A program made the translations under genes and the position numbers. The notes below the pieces were generated by a model. It did not search any database, was not told the DNA's origin, and saw only the letters and a list, made by a program, of their open reading frames with translations. From positions 2,294,001 to 2,358,000 of the forward strand of contig NZ_CANOOQ010000001.1 in NCBI RefSeq assembly GCF_947568225.1: a stretch of 64,000 bases of DNA, read 5' to 3'. The stretch comes from Faecalispora anaeroviscerum (lineage in GTDB: Bacteria; Bacillota; Clostridia; Oscillospirales; Acutalibacteraceae). This document shows positions 43,519 to 51,427 of the stretch, piece by piece. Within the stretch, counting starts at the first letter, position 1. Each line of letters begins with the position of its first letter.

Positions 43519-44443
43519 GAAAAAATCTTTAAGAGTAGCTTACGGCGAGGCTCTTGTTGAGCTTGGCGCGAAAAACGATAAGGTAGTCGCGATGGATGCC
43601 GATCTGGCCCACGCTACCATGAGCAGCATGTTCCTCGACAAATATCCGGACCGCTTTTTCAACTTCGGTATTGCGGAAGCGAACCTCGTTTGCGCGGCAG
43701 CGGGCTTTGCACATTCCGGTCTGATCCCCTTTGCCAGCACCTTCGCACTGTTCGGCACCGGCCGCGCATACGAAGAGATCCGCAACTCGGTTGCGTATGT
43801 GAATGCCAACGTAAAATTCGGCTTTTCCCATTCCGGCCTGTGTGTGGGTGAGGACGGCGGCAGCCACCAGTCTATTGAGGATCTGGCGCTGATGCGCGTG
43901 GTCCCCAACATGACCATCTTTGTCCCCTGTGATCCGATTGAAACCAAGAAGGCTGTTTTTGCCGCGGCAGAAATCAACGGCCCTGTTTATATCCGCGTGG
44001 CACGCCCTGTGTGCGACGTGATTACGGAAGAAAGTACCCCCTTCATTCCCGGCAAAGCCAACATCATGAAGGACGGCACCGACGTATGCCTGGTTGCCAC
44101 CGGCCTGATGGTTCCCGAAGCGCTCAAGGCTGCTGAACTGCTGGCGGCGGATGGCATTAGCGCTGCGGTTGTAAACGTTCACACCATTAAGCCCTTCGAC
44201 AACGAGACAATCGTGAAGATGGCTGAGAAGTGCGGCGCGATGGTTTCCGTGGAAGAGCACTCCATCATTGGCGGCCTCGGCTCTGCCGTTGCAGAGGCTT
44301 TGGCGGGCCATTCCAGCGCGAAGTTCGACCGCGTTGGCGTAATGGATAAGTTTGGTAAATCTGGCAAACCGGCAGACCTGTTCCGCATTTACGGCTTGAC
44401 TCCGGAAAACATTGTGGCAAAAGCCAAGGCTCTGCTGAAATAA
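43511..44443 (+). CDS. Transketolase, C-terminal (pyrimidine-binding) subunit
   Basis: A 310-residue partner of the preceding gene, overlapping it by 8 bases. It has the pyrimidine-binding domain with FNFGIAEANLVCAAAGFAHSGLIPF, where the glutamate that contacts the ThDP ring lies in IAEAN, and GLCVGEDGGSHQSIEDLALMR. The transketolase C-terminal domain follows. Split transketolases of this form are common in Firmicutes and often used in specialised sugar pathways. Confidence 0.93.
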   Translation: MAEKKSLRVAYGEALVELGAKNDKVVAMDADLAHATMSSMFLDKYPDRFFNFGIAEANLVCAAAGFAHSGLIPFASTFALFGTGRAYEEIRNSVAYVNANVKFGFSHSGLCVGEDGGSHQSIEDLALMRVVPNMTIFVPCDPIETKKAVFAAAEINGPVYIRVARPVCDVITEESTPFIPGKANIMKDGTDVCLVATGLMVPEALKAAELLAADGISAAVVNVHTIKPFDNETIVKMAEKCGAMVSVEEHSIIGGLGSAVAEALAGHSSAKFDRVGVMDKFGKSGKPADLFRIYGLTPENIVAKAKALLK

Positions 44444-44458
44444 GAGGGAGACGCAACC

Positions 44459-44857
44459 ATGAAAATTCAAAGCTTTGAAATGAACGGCGAAGGCATGCAG
44501 AGAGTCTACGAGAATGAAAAGTGGACCATCGGCATTAAAAACTGGAAGCCCGCAAACGACATTACCGGCACTACCTGCCTGGAGCGCCACAACAAGACCG
44601 ACGAGCTGTTTGTACTGCTCAACGGCCGCTGCACTCTGATCAGTGCGGAAGAGGTTGACGGCGAGCTGAAGCTGGAAGCGCTGGAGATGGAGCCGTTCAA
44701 GGTTTACAATATTCCTCAGTCTCTGTGGCACAACACCGTGACCCAGAAGGATACCAAAATGGTTCTCATTGAGGATGTTTCCACCGGAATGGAGAACAGC
44801 GATGTGATCGACCTGACACCTACTCAGATTGAAACGCTGAAATCTTTGGTGAAATAA
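44459..44857 (+). CDS. Cupin-fold protein
   Basis: A 132-residue single-domain cupin. The first motif includes ERHNKTDELFVLLNGRC, with potential metal ligands H46 and E51, and the second includes YNIPQSLWHNTV, where the histidine is a plausible ligand. Such proteins can be sugar isomerases, epimerases or binding proteins; the small size is typical of an accessory enzyme. It is the last gene of the GntR operon and probably works on the imported sugar or its phosphate. The specific reaction is unknown. Confidence 0.75.
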   Translation: MKIQSFEMNGEGMQRVYENEKWTIGIKNWKPANDITGTTCLERHNKTDELFVLLNGRCTLISAEEVDGELKLEALEMEPFKVYNIPQSLWHNTVTQKDTKMVLIEDVSTGMENSDVIDLTPTQIETLKSLVK

Positions 44858-44890
44858 CCGCAAGCGGCTATTTTACCGCCAATTCATAAA

Positions 44891-44923
44891 GATACCACAA
44901 CGGCGCTCTGCGCCCGTGGTATC
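44891..44923 (+). promoter_or_regulatory. Long perfect palindrome after the cupin gene
   Basis: GATACCAC (44891-44898) and GTGGTATC (44916-44923) with GGCGC/GCGCC inside. No T-run follows. It could be a message-stabilising 3' hairpin. Confidence 0.5.
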
Positions 44924-44944
44924 ATAGCAGAATTGCACAAAAGT

Positions 44945-44990
44945 AAGGCGGTGTGCCGTGTTCCTTTGGGAGGCGGTGCACCGCTTTTTC
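44945..44990 (+). terminator. Terminator at the end of the transketolase operon
   Basis: CGGTGTGCCG pairs with CGGTGCACCG through two G-T pairs around a 15-base loop, followed by CTTTTTC. Confidence 0.65.
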
Positions 44991-44992
44991 AG

Positions 44993-45021
44993 TTGACTGA
45001 TTTAAAGTATCATACTATAAT
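44993..45021 (+). promoter_or_regulatory. Promoter of the ilvBNC operon
   Basis: TTGACT at 44993-44998, 17 bases, TATAAT at 45016-45021. A leader of about 220 bases follows before ilvB. Confidence 0.8.
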
Positions 45022-45081
45022 AAAAGGTAATTTCAATAAATGTGCTTTTAAAGCGGCGGCTGCTTTCTCCTCCAAAGGCGA

Positions 45082-45135
45082 ATGGAAAGAAGCCGGGTTA
45101 TTTTGTACCTATTTTGGCAGTGCAATTTTAATTAA
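45082..45135 (+). CDS. Possible 17-residue leader peptide in the ilvB leader
   Basis: ATG at 45082 opens a 17-codon frame with AAAGG just upstream (spacing short, 3 bases). It contains adjacent Val-Ile-Leu codons and a further Leu, close to each other. It sits between two hairpins: CGGCT.CTTTC/GAAAG.AGCCG and, from 45150, TCTCTCCC/GGGAGAGA. This would fit an attenuator for branched-chain amino acids, but only four relevant codons are present and no T-run follows the second hairpin. Confidence 0.3.
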   Translation: MERSRVILYLFWQCNFN

Positions 45136-45249
45136 GAAAAATACGGTATCTCTCCCCACCACCGGTTGGGAGAGATAAGAAGTCTAAAATCTTTGGGTTT
45201 ATTAAAATCAATATAAAAAAGTATTTATTTGGTAGGAAGGTGGAGTACG

Positions 45250-46869
45250 ATGATCAGCGGAGCGGAAATCATGGTGAAATGCCTGGAGCAGGAAGGGGTC
45301 GTCCTAACGTTCGGCTATCCGGGCGCGGCGATCTGTCCTTTTTATGATCAGCTATCTCTGTCTTCCATCCAGCATGTTTTGGTTCGGCAGGAGCAGAACG
45401 CCGCCCACGCCGCGAGCGGCTATGCACGCTCGAGCGGAAAGCCCGGTGTGTGTATTGCTACCTCCGGCCCCGGCGCGACCAACCTCATTACAGGGATTGC
45501 GACCGCCTATATGGATTCGGTACCCCTCATTGCCATTACCGGGCAGGTTCGTTCCGAGCTGCTCGGCCGCGATGTGTTTCAGGAGGCCGACATCACCGGT
45601 GCGTGCGAGCCGTTTACAAAGCACAGCTACCTGGTAAAAGACACCGCCGATCTGCCGCGCGTGTTCAAGGAAGCGTTTCACATTGCTTCTACGGGTCGCC
45701 CCGGCCCCGTTCTGATCGATGTGCCGGTGGATGTGCAGCAAAACGAGATTAAAGAGTTTAAATACCCGCAGCACGCGGATATTATCGGATATAAGCCCCG
45801 CACGCAGGGACATGCCCTGCAGATCAAGCGCGCCGTGGAGGTGCTTTCCTCCGCGCAGCGTCCGCTGATTTGCTGCGGCGGCGGCGTTGTGCTGGCGGGT
45901 GCCAGAAAAGAACTGATGACCTTGGTGGAGAAAACGGGAATTCCTGTGGTGTCTACCATGATGGGCATCGGCGTTGTTCCGATGGACAGCGATTCCTACC
46001 TGGGCATGGTTGGCTCGCATGGCAAAAAGAGTGCCAATCAGGCGCTGCTCGGCGCGGACGTGGTCATTTTGTGCGGTGCCAGAGTAGGCGACCGTGCTAT
46101 TATTGCCCCTGAAATGCTGGGAACCAAATCGCAGATCATTCATATTGATGTAGACCCCGCCGAAATCGGCAAAAATATTACCGCGCACATCCCGATCGTA
46201 GGTGACATCCGCCTGGTGCTGGGCAGTCTGGCAGATAAGGTGAGCTGCACCGCCCCGCAGGAATGGCTACAAAAGGTTCAGGAGCTGCGGCGGGCTGAGA
46301 TTCCGCATGGCGAGCCTTCGCAGCATTTTGTGGAGCCGCGCTCGTTTATGCGCACGCTTTCTTCCATGATGAAGGATGACGCGATTCTCGTTGCGGACGT
46401 CGGCCAGAACCAGATTTGGTCTGTCAACAACTTTAACGTAAAGGAAGGGCGCTTTTTAACGTCCGGCGGCCTTGGCACTATGGGGTATTCGATCCCTGCG
46501 GCCATCGGCGCGAAGCTGGCCAAGCCCCGCCGCCAGGTAGTAGCGGTTTGCGGCGACGGCTCGTTCCAGATGTCGATGTGCGAGCTCGGCACAATCATGC
46601 AGAGCGGCGTCGGTGTCAAGATTATCGTGATGGTCAATGAGCATCTCGGCATGGTGCGCGAGATTCAGGATAAGCTGTACGGCAAGCGGCACATGGCCAC
46701 CGAGCTGCACGGAAACCCCGATTTTGTAGCGCTGGCGAGGGCCTATGGCATTGAATCCGCCCAGGCGGAGAACAATCCCGAGGCGGAAGAGCTGGCGAAG
46801 AAAATGCTGGCGTCGAATAAACCGTATCTGCTGGTGTGCAAGGTTGATCCGACCTTGCCGTCGATTTGA
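45250..46869 (+). CDS. ilvB: Acetolactate synthase large (catalytic) subunit
   Basis: Thiamine diphosphate enzyme making 2-acetolactate or 2-aceto-2-hydroxybutyrate, first common step of valine/leucine/isoleucine synthesis. The 539-residue product has the catalytic glutamate in VRQEQNAAHAASGYAR near residue 45, TSGPGATN near 75 and the ThDP motif GDGSFQMSMCELGTI near 435. ATG at 45250 is preceded by GGTGGAG. Pairing with ilvN and ilvC downstream supports the anabolic form. Confidence 0.95.
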   Translation: MISGAEIMVKCLEQEGVVLTFGYPGAAICPFYDQLSLSSIQHVLVRQEQNAAHAASGYARSSGKPGVCIATSGPGATNLITGIATAYMDSVPLIAITGQVRSELLGRDVFQEADITGACEPFTKHSYLVKDTADLPRVFKEAFHIASTGRPGPVLIDVPVDVQQNEIKEFKYPQHADIIGYKPRTQGHALQIKRAVEVLSSAQRPLICCGGGVVLAGARKELMTLVEKTGIPVVSTMMGIGVVPMDSDSYLGMVGSHGKKSANQALLGADVVILCGARVGDRAIIAPEMLGTKSQIIHIDVDPAEIGKNITAHIPIVGDIRLVLGSLADKVSCTAPQEWLQKVQELRRAEIPHGEPSQHFVEPRSFMRTLSSMMKDDAILVADVGQNQIWSVNNFNVKEGRFLTSGGLGTMGYSIPAAIGAKLAKPRRQVVAVCGDGSFQMSMCELGTIMQSGVGVKIIVMVNEHLGMVREIQDKLYGKRHMATELHGNPDFVALARAYGIESAQAENNPEAEELAKKMLASNKPYLLVCKVDPTLPSI

Positions 46870-46886
46870 AGGGGGAGGGAGCTAAA

Positions 46887-47390
46887 ATGAAATATACTCT
46901 CTCAGTACTGGTGGAAAACCAGCCGGGTGTCCTGTCTAAGGTTTCGGGTCTGTTTTCGCGCCGCGGGTTCAACATTGACAGCCTTGCCGTGGGCGTGACG
47001 GAAGACCCCGCCATTTCCCGCATGACAATCGTCGTCAACGGTGACGAATATGTGATGGAGCAGGTGGAAAAACAGCTCAACAAGCTGATTCCCGTGATCA
47101 AGGTCAAACGCCTTGACGACACCGGCCCGTTCATCAGCAGCGAGCTGGCGCTGATTAAAGTGAGCTGCACGCCGCAGTACCGCCCCGAAATTCTTCAGAT
47201 CGCGGAGCTGTTCCACGCGCGTGTGGTGGATGTTTCCCTCAGCTCTTTAACAATTCAGTTTGCGGATACCACTGAAAAAACAGAAACACTGCTTACATTG
47301 CTGAAGCCCTACGGCATTAAAGAAATCGCCCGCACGGGTACCGTCGCACTGGAGCAAGGGCCCCAGGTAACCAGAAAACAGAGCGTTTGA
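46887..47390 (+). CDS. ilvN: Acetolactate synthase small (regulatory) subunit
   Basis: A 167-residue ACT-domain subunit that gives feedback inhibition by valine. The ACT domain is KYTLSVLVENQPGVLSKVSGLFSRRGFNIDSLAVG, and a second ACT-like C-terminal half follows, as in the full-length IlvH/IlvN type. ATG at 46887 follows GGGGGAGGGAG. Confidence 0.95.
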   Translation: MKYTLSVLVENQPGVLSKVSGLFSRRGFNIDSLAVGVTEDPAISRMTIVVNGDEYVMEQVEKQLNKLIPVIKVKRLDDTGPFISSELALIKVSCTPQYRPEILQIAELFHARVVDVSLSSLTIQFADTTEKTETLLTLLKPYGIKEIARTGTVALEQGPQVTRKQSV

Positions 47391-47460
47391 GCGGACTTGG
47401 CAAACGAAACTTGAACTCTGTCTTATAAATTATTTACACCTGCTGAAGGAGGAACATGTT

Positions 47461-48468
47461 ATGCCAAAGATTTATTATGAAGCCGATTGCGATATCAACG
47501 TACTTAAGGGGAAAAAAGTAGCGATTATTGGCTATGGCAGCCAGGGCCATGCCCATGCTTTAAACCTGCATGACAGTGGAGTCGATGTTGTAGTAGGCCT
47601 TTATGAGGGCAGCAAGAGCGCGGAGCGCGCAAAAAAGGCAGGCCTCAAGGTTATGACCGTGCCGGAGGCCACCAAGGCTGCGGACATTATCATGATTCTG
47701 ATCCCCGATGAGCGTCAGGCAGATATGTACAAGAAAGACATTGAGCCGAACCTGACCGAGGGCAAGGCAATTGCGTTTGCCCATGGCTTTAATATTCATT
47801 TCGGCCAAATCAAGCCCCCCAAGTTTGTGGATGTGTTCATGATCGCCCCTAAGGGCCCCGGACATACCGTTCGCAGCGAGTTCCAGGAGGGCAAGGGTGT
47901 TCCCTGCCTGGTAGCGATTGAGCAGGATTATACCGGCCATGCGCTCGACGTCGCGTTGGCTTACGGCGCAGGCATTGGCGGCGCGCGCGCAGCTGTGATG
48001 GAGACCACCTTCCGTGTGGAAACTGAAACAGATTTGTTTGGCGAGCAGGCGGTCCTGTGCGGCGGTGTAACCGCTTTGATGAAGGCTGGCTTTGAAACGC
48101 TGGTGGAAGCGGGCTACGCTCCCGAAAACGCATACTTTGAGTGCATCCATGAGATGAAGCTGATTGTTGACCTGATCTACAAGGGCGGCTTCTCTCTGAT
48201 GAGATACTCCATTTCCGACACCGCGGAGTTCGGCGATTACGAAACCGGCAAGCGCCTGATCACCGACGAGACCAAGAAGGAAATGAAGAAGGTTCTCAAC
48301 GAAATTCAGGACGGCACCTTTGCCTCCAAGTGGATTGCAGAGAACAAGAACGGCCGCGCACATTTCAGCGCCTGCCGCCGCAATGAATCGGAGCATGAAC
48401 TGGAAGCCGTCGGCAAAGAGCTGCGCAAGATGTACTCCTGGAGTGAAGAGGACAAATACGCCGAGTAA
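47461..48468 (+). CDS. ilvC: Ketol-acid reductoisomerase (class I)
   Basis: Mg- and NAD(P)H-dependent isomerisation plus reduction of acetohydroxyacids. The 335-residue product has the Rossmann motif GYGSQGHAHALNL near 22, and KARI catalytic segments PKGPGHTVRSEFQEGKG, with ETDLFGEQAVLCGG and EMKLIVDLIYKGG. The length marks the short class I form. AAGGAGGAAC precedes the ATG. No ilvD or ilvE is visible in this window. Confidence 0.96.
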   Translation: MPKIYYEADCDINVLKGKKVAIIGYGSQGHAHALNLHDSGVDVVVGLYEGSKSAERAKKAGLKVMTVPEATKAADIIMILIPDERQADMYKKDIEPNLTEGKAIAFAHGFNIHFGQIKPPKFVDVFMIAPKGPGHTVRSEFQEGKGVPCLVAIEQDYTGHALDVALAYGAGIGGARAAVMETTFRVETETDLFGEQAVLCGGVTALMKAGFETLVEAGYAPENAYFECIHEMKLIVDLIYKGGFSLMRYSISDTAEFGDYETGKRLITDETKKEMKKVLNEIQDGTFASKWIAENKNGRAHFSACRRNESEHELEAVGKELRKMYSWSEEDKYAE

Positions 48469-48975
48469 TTCGGGCGGTTGAGTCTGAAAAAGAGAATCGG
48501 ACGCGGGAAAAACGCTTTCTTCACAGCGAGTGGTGTATCTCCCGCATCGAGTTTCAAGGCTCTCACAGCCGTCGGCGACTGTTGCCGCTAACGGCGAGAG
48601 GATCTTATAACGCAGAGCAACATCGGTAACAAGGGATCAGGTAGAGTCGGACAACACCGATTACCTGATCCTTTTTTATCTTTGTCGCAGTTTGGTCAGA
48701 AGAAACATACCATGAGAAAGCGGCGGTTGGCCGCTAAGGAAACAGAAGATTGGTTTTCACTGGGAGGAACTCCGGCTTGCAGAGCGCCGGCGAACGGTTT
48801 GCGTGTGAGATTTACATGCGGAAAAGCGCTTGAAAGAGGATGCTTTTTCGACGAACAGGCGTGTTTTGCCTTTAAATAAGAAATTAATTGTGTGCGGCAC
48901 GGCCGTATTTAGGAATAGCGGCCAAGGGCAGTATCGTATGATACAGAAAATGAGCGAAAGGGGTCTTAATAGAAA
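48469..48975 (+). other. Gap after ilvC: terminator and no supported gene
   Basis: GGATCAGGTA (48634-48643) pairs with TACCTGATCC (48662-48671) before a TTTTTT run, a clear terminator. Upstream, a GAGATAC/GCCGCTAACGGC-rich stretch could fold. Downstream, short frames between 48680 and 48880 lack ribosome sites. Confidence 0.6.
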
Positions 48976-49740
48976 ATGTGGAGCAGAGAGATTATCAAGA
49001 GCAATGCAAAGGCGGCAATTAGAGGCGGAAAGTATTGGACGGCATTTCTGGTTTCTGCCATTATTATGGTTGTACCCTCGTTACTTGAATGGGTCACCGG
49101 TTACGGTGAGGTTAACGACAAATGGGCAGCAGGCATGCAAAGTGGTGTGCATGAAATTGAAACAAGCGTATTCATGGGGTATAATCTGGGGTTTGTGCTG
49201 CTGAATATTTTTATTCTTCTGCCGTTGATCGTGGGAGTGTATGGCTTTTTTGTGCGCAACCGGTTTGATGCAGGGAAGCTTTCCGACGTTACTCTGGGGT
49301 TCCGCAACGGGTATGGCAATGTGGTTCTCACCAGCTTCGTAACGAACCTGTTTATCGGGTTATGGGCACTGCTGCTGATTATTCCCGGTATCTACAAGAC
49401 GTTGCAGTACGTCATGGTTCCGTTTTTGCTGTCGGATAATCCCCGGCTTTCGGGCCGGAGGGTGCGGCAGATCAGCCGCCTGATGACCGATGGGGAGAAG
49501 GGTGCGATCCTCGTGCTGTCTCTTTCTTTTATCGGGTGGTTTTTGATCCCGATCGCTTTGTCAATGCTTCTCGAGATGGCGAGAGCGTCCGACTTGATAC
49601 AGGATATTGTGATCACACTGGGGTTTGCGCTGGTTATGCCGTATTATTATGCAACAATTGCCGAACTGTATATTTACCTGCGCGACCGTGCAATTCAAAC
49701 CGGTATGGTGCAGCCCGGGGAACTGAACCTGGCGGGCTGA
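48976..49740 (+). CDS. DUF975-family membrane protein
   Basis: A 254-residue integral membrane protein. The family hallmark segment WSREIIKSNAKAAIRGGKYWTAFLVSAI starts the protein and NRFDAGKLSDVTLGFRNGYG lies before helix 3; six hydrophobic helices are predicted. GAAAGGGG precedes the ATG. Function is not established for the family. It is monocistronic, ending at a strong terminator. Confidence 0.85.
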   Translation: MWSREIIKSNAKAAIRGGKYWTAFLVSAIIMVVPSLLEWVTGYGEVNDKWAAGMQSGVHEIETSVFMGYNLGFVLLNIFILLPLIVGVYGFFVRNRFDAGKLSDVTLGFRNGYGNVVLTSFVTNLFIGLWALLLIIPGIYKTLQYVMVPFLLSDNPRLSGRRVRQISRLMTDGEKGAILVLSLSFIGWFLIPIALSMLLEMARASDLIQDIVITLGFALVMPYYYATIAELYIYLRDRAIQTGMVQPGELNLAG

Positions 49741-49747
49741 GTCTGCC

Positions 49748-49784
49748 AAAAAAGCGCCGGATTCTTAGAATCCGGCGCTTTTCT
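49748..49784 (+). terminator. Terminator after the DUF975 gene
   Basis: AAAAAAGCGCCGGATTC pairs with GAATCCGGCGCTTTTC over 15 bp with a TTA loop. Confidence 0.85.
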
Positions 49785-49789
49785 ATTCA

Positions 49790-50265
49790 TGTGACATTTT
49801 TTCGCATATTTGTATTTTATCTTGCAATAATCCCCAAAAAATGGTATAATTTACCTGTAAGGCATGATTAAAGTGCAAAGCAGGAGCGAGGTGCCTAGGA
49901 ACACCCCGCCCCCTGCTTACGGAGAACAGCCCTCCATAAACAACGGCAAAGCCGCACCATGCAGACACAGTATAACCCATTTTTCCCCTTTTGTACAGAG
50001 GGGGGTGTGGTAAAAATGGGAATCCCACCAAAGCGGGAGTTGTGTATTGCACTTGTGATATAGGCGCTGTGTTTATGGAAACATCCCTTTTTGAGGGATT
50101 CCGTAACACGCGCTTTTTTGTTGCCTTACAGGCAAGCCCCGGCATGGGCCGGAGAGTTTTCCATGAACATTCTCCCCCGAATTTCATCCGGACGTTACTC
50201 CGGCTCCGCCGTTCTTGTCTGTAAGAAAAACAGTCCCGCACACGCCTGACTGTGCGCGGATACCC
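49790..50265 (-). repeat. Roughly 500-bp structured element with internal promoter, reverse copy
   Basis: Read on the minus strand it has the same parts as 30330-30860. The closing stem is CTTACAGaCAAG/CTTGcCTGTAAG. The GCGC/GCGC stem has a GTGTT/AACAC extension, and the TGTACA-17-TATACT promoter runs 49997 down to 49969. Hairpins CGGC/GCCG and ATGGAG/CTCCGT follow, then GCAGG..GGGGTG/CACC..CCTGC (49880-49916) and GCCTTACAG. Both arms of several stems differ between the copies in ways that keep pairing. A terminator-like AAGCGC.GTCCC/GGGAC.GCGCTT is at 50278-50320 on the plus side. Confidence 0.7.
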
Positions 50266-50429
50266 GGCCACTTAGGCCGAAAGCGCTGTCCCTCGCTGAG
50301 GGACGGCGCTTATTTTTTGGCAGGTTGAACCTGTGCGCGCGTTGCGGGGGTGTTCTCAAAAGAAACAACTCTTTGTGTCGCAGGTAATAGATTCTTCTTT
50401 GATAAAAGAAGATTTTTTAGCGGGCTTCT

Positions 50430-50724
50430 CCCGCGTAAAAATTCAGCTGGCGCAGAGCCATGCCCCTCATGCCGGGGCGGGCACTTCCTTTCGTGAAAGG
50501 ACGAAAGTAAGCAAAGGCCTTCCAAGGGGAGAGTTTCGATTCTCTCCCCTTGGATCCCCTCTCAACGACCAAAGGCTCTGCCTTTGGAAACCGGGAGGAG
50601 CTCCCGATCTTGAGGAAATTTTCCGCACAGGAACAAGCCTGTGCGCGCAGCTTGTGCGCAAGAAAGCTTTGATGCCCGCAAAAACAAAAAAGAACCGCTC
50701 TGCTAACAGAAAGCATTCTTCTGT
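50430..50724 (-). repeat. Diverged structured repeat, type B-like copy 3
   Basis: Has the ATGCCCCTCATGCCGGGGCGGG core, the ACTTCCTTTCGTG..GAAAG piece and CCAAAGGC/GCCTTTGG, but an inserted GGGGAGAG/CTCTCCCC hairpin. The outer end is degraded. Confidence 0.5.
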
Positions 50725-50985
50725 GAGCCAACGAGAGCGCTTTGAAAATACCCGCCGACTGACGGGATAGCATAACTTATTTCCAGAGGAACCTCGGAGA
50801 GTGGGCATTTTCAATGGAGCGCCTTCCCGAAAGTTTTCGGTGATACTTTCCGGAACCGTTCCCCAAAACGGATTCCGAAGGCGGAGCCTTGGGCGAATCT
50901 TTGTTTACTTTCTTTTCGTAAAGAAAGTAAATGCCCGCCCCGGCATGAGGGGCAAGCCCTGCGCCAGCAGAATTCCCACGGGAAC
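50725..50985 (+). repeat. Structured intergenic repeat, type A copy 3
   Basis: GAGCCAACGAGAGCGCT start, A module (GAAAATACCC/GGGCATTTTC, one G-T pair), CCGAAGGC/GCCTTGG stem, TTTACTTTC/GAAAGTAAA stem and CCCACGGGAA end. Confidence 0.75.
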
Positions 50986-51055
50986 CGCGATAAAAATACT
51001 CCCTCGCGCGCGAAGCGAGAGAAAAAGAACTGCCGGCGCGAAGCGTCGCTTTCTC
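50986..51055 (+). repeat. Linker between repeats with palindromic modules
   Basis: CTCGCGCGCGAAGCGAGAG and GGCGCGAAGCGTC pieces, the reverse complement of the linker seen at about 30975-31035. Confidence 0.5.
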
Positions 51056-51317
51056 CGAGCCCATGAGAGCGCTTTGAAAATGCCCGCCGACAGACGGGAC
51101 AGCAAAGCTTATTTCCAGATTAAGCTCGGAGAGTGGACATTTTCAATGGAGCGCCTTACCGGCGGCTGTCGGTGATGCTTTCAGGAACCGTTCCCCAAAA
51201 CGGATTCCGAAGGCGGAGCCTTGGGCGAATCTTTGCCAACTTTCTTTTCGTAAAGAAAGTTGGGGCCTGCCCCGGCCGGAGGGGCAAGCCCTGCGCCAGC
51301 AGAATTCCCACGGGAAC
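51056..51317 (+). repeat. Structured intergenic repeat, type A copy 4
   Basis: GAGCCCATGAGAGCGCT start. Its long hairpin is CAACTTTC/GAAAGTTG, where other copies have TTTACTTTC or CTTCCTTTC with matching partners. The end module is GCAGAATTCCCACGGGAA, followed by another short end-module fragment at 51353-51402. Confidence 0.75.
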
Positions 51318-51427
51318 TCCCCGGAGAAAAAAACAAATTCTTTTACAAAAAAGCAAAGACCCGCCCCGAGGGGCAGGCCCTGCGCCAGCAGAATCCTCGC
51401 GGACGCACTGCGCAAAAGAATTGCTAT

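Noticed and set aside
44891..44923. Operator for the ilv operon
   Set aside because: It lies upstream of the terminator of the previous operon and about 70 bases before the -35, more consistent with a 3' hairpin.
48680..48880. Small plus-strand frame before the DUF975 gene
   Set aside because: No ribosome site, no recognisable domain and the composition is like the surrounding spacer.
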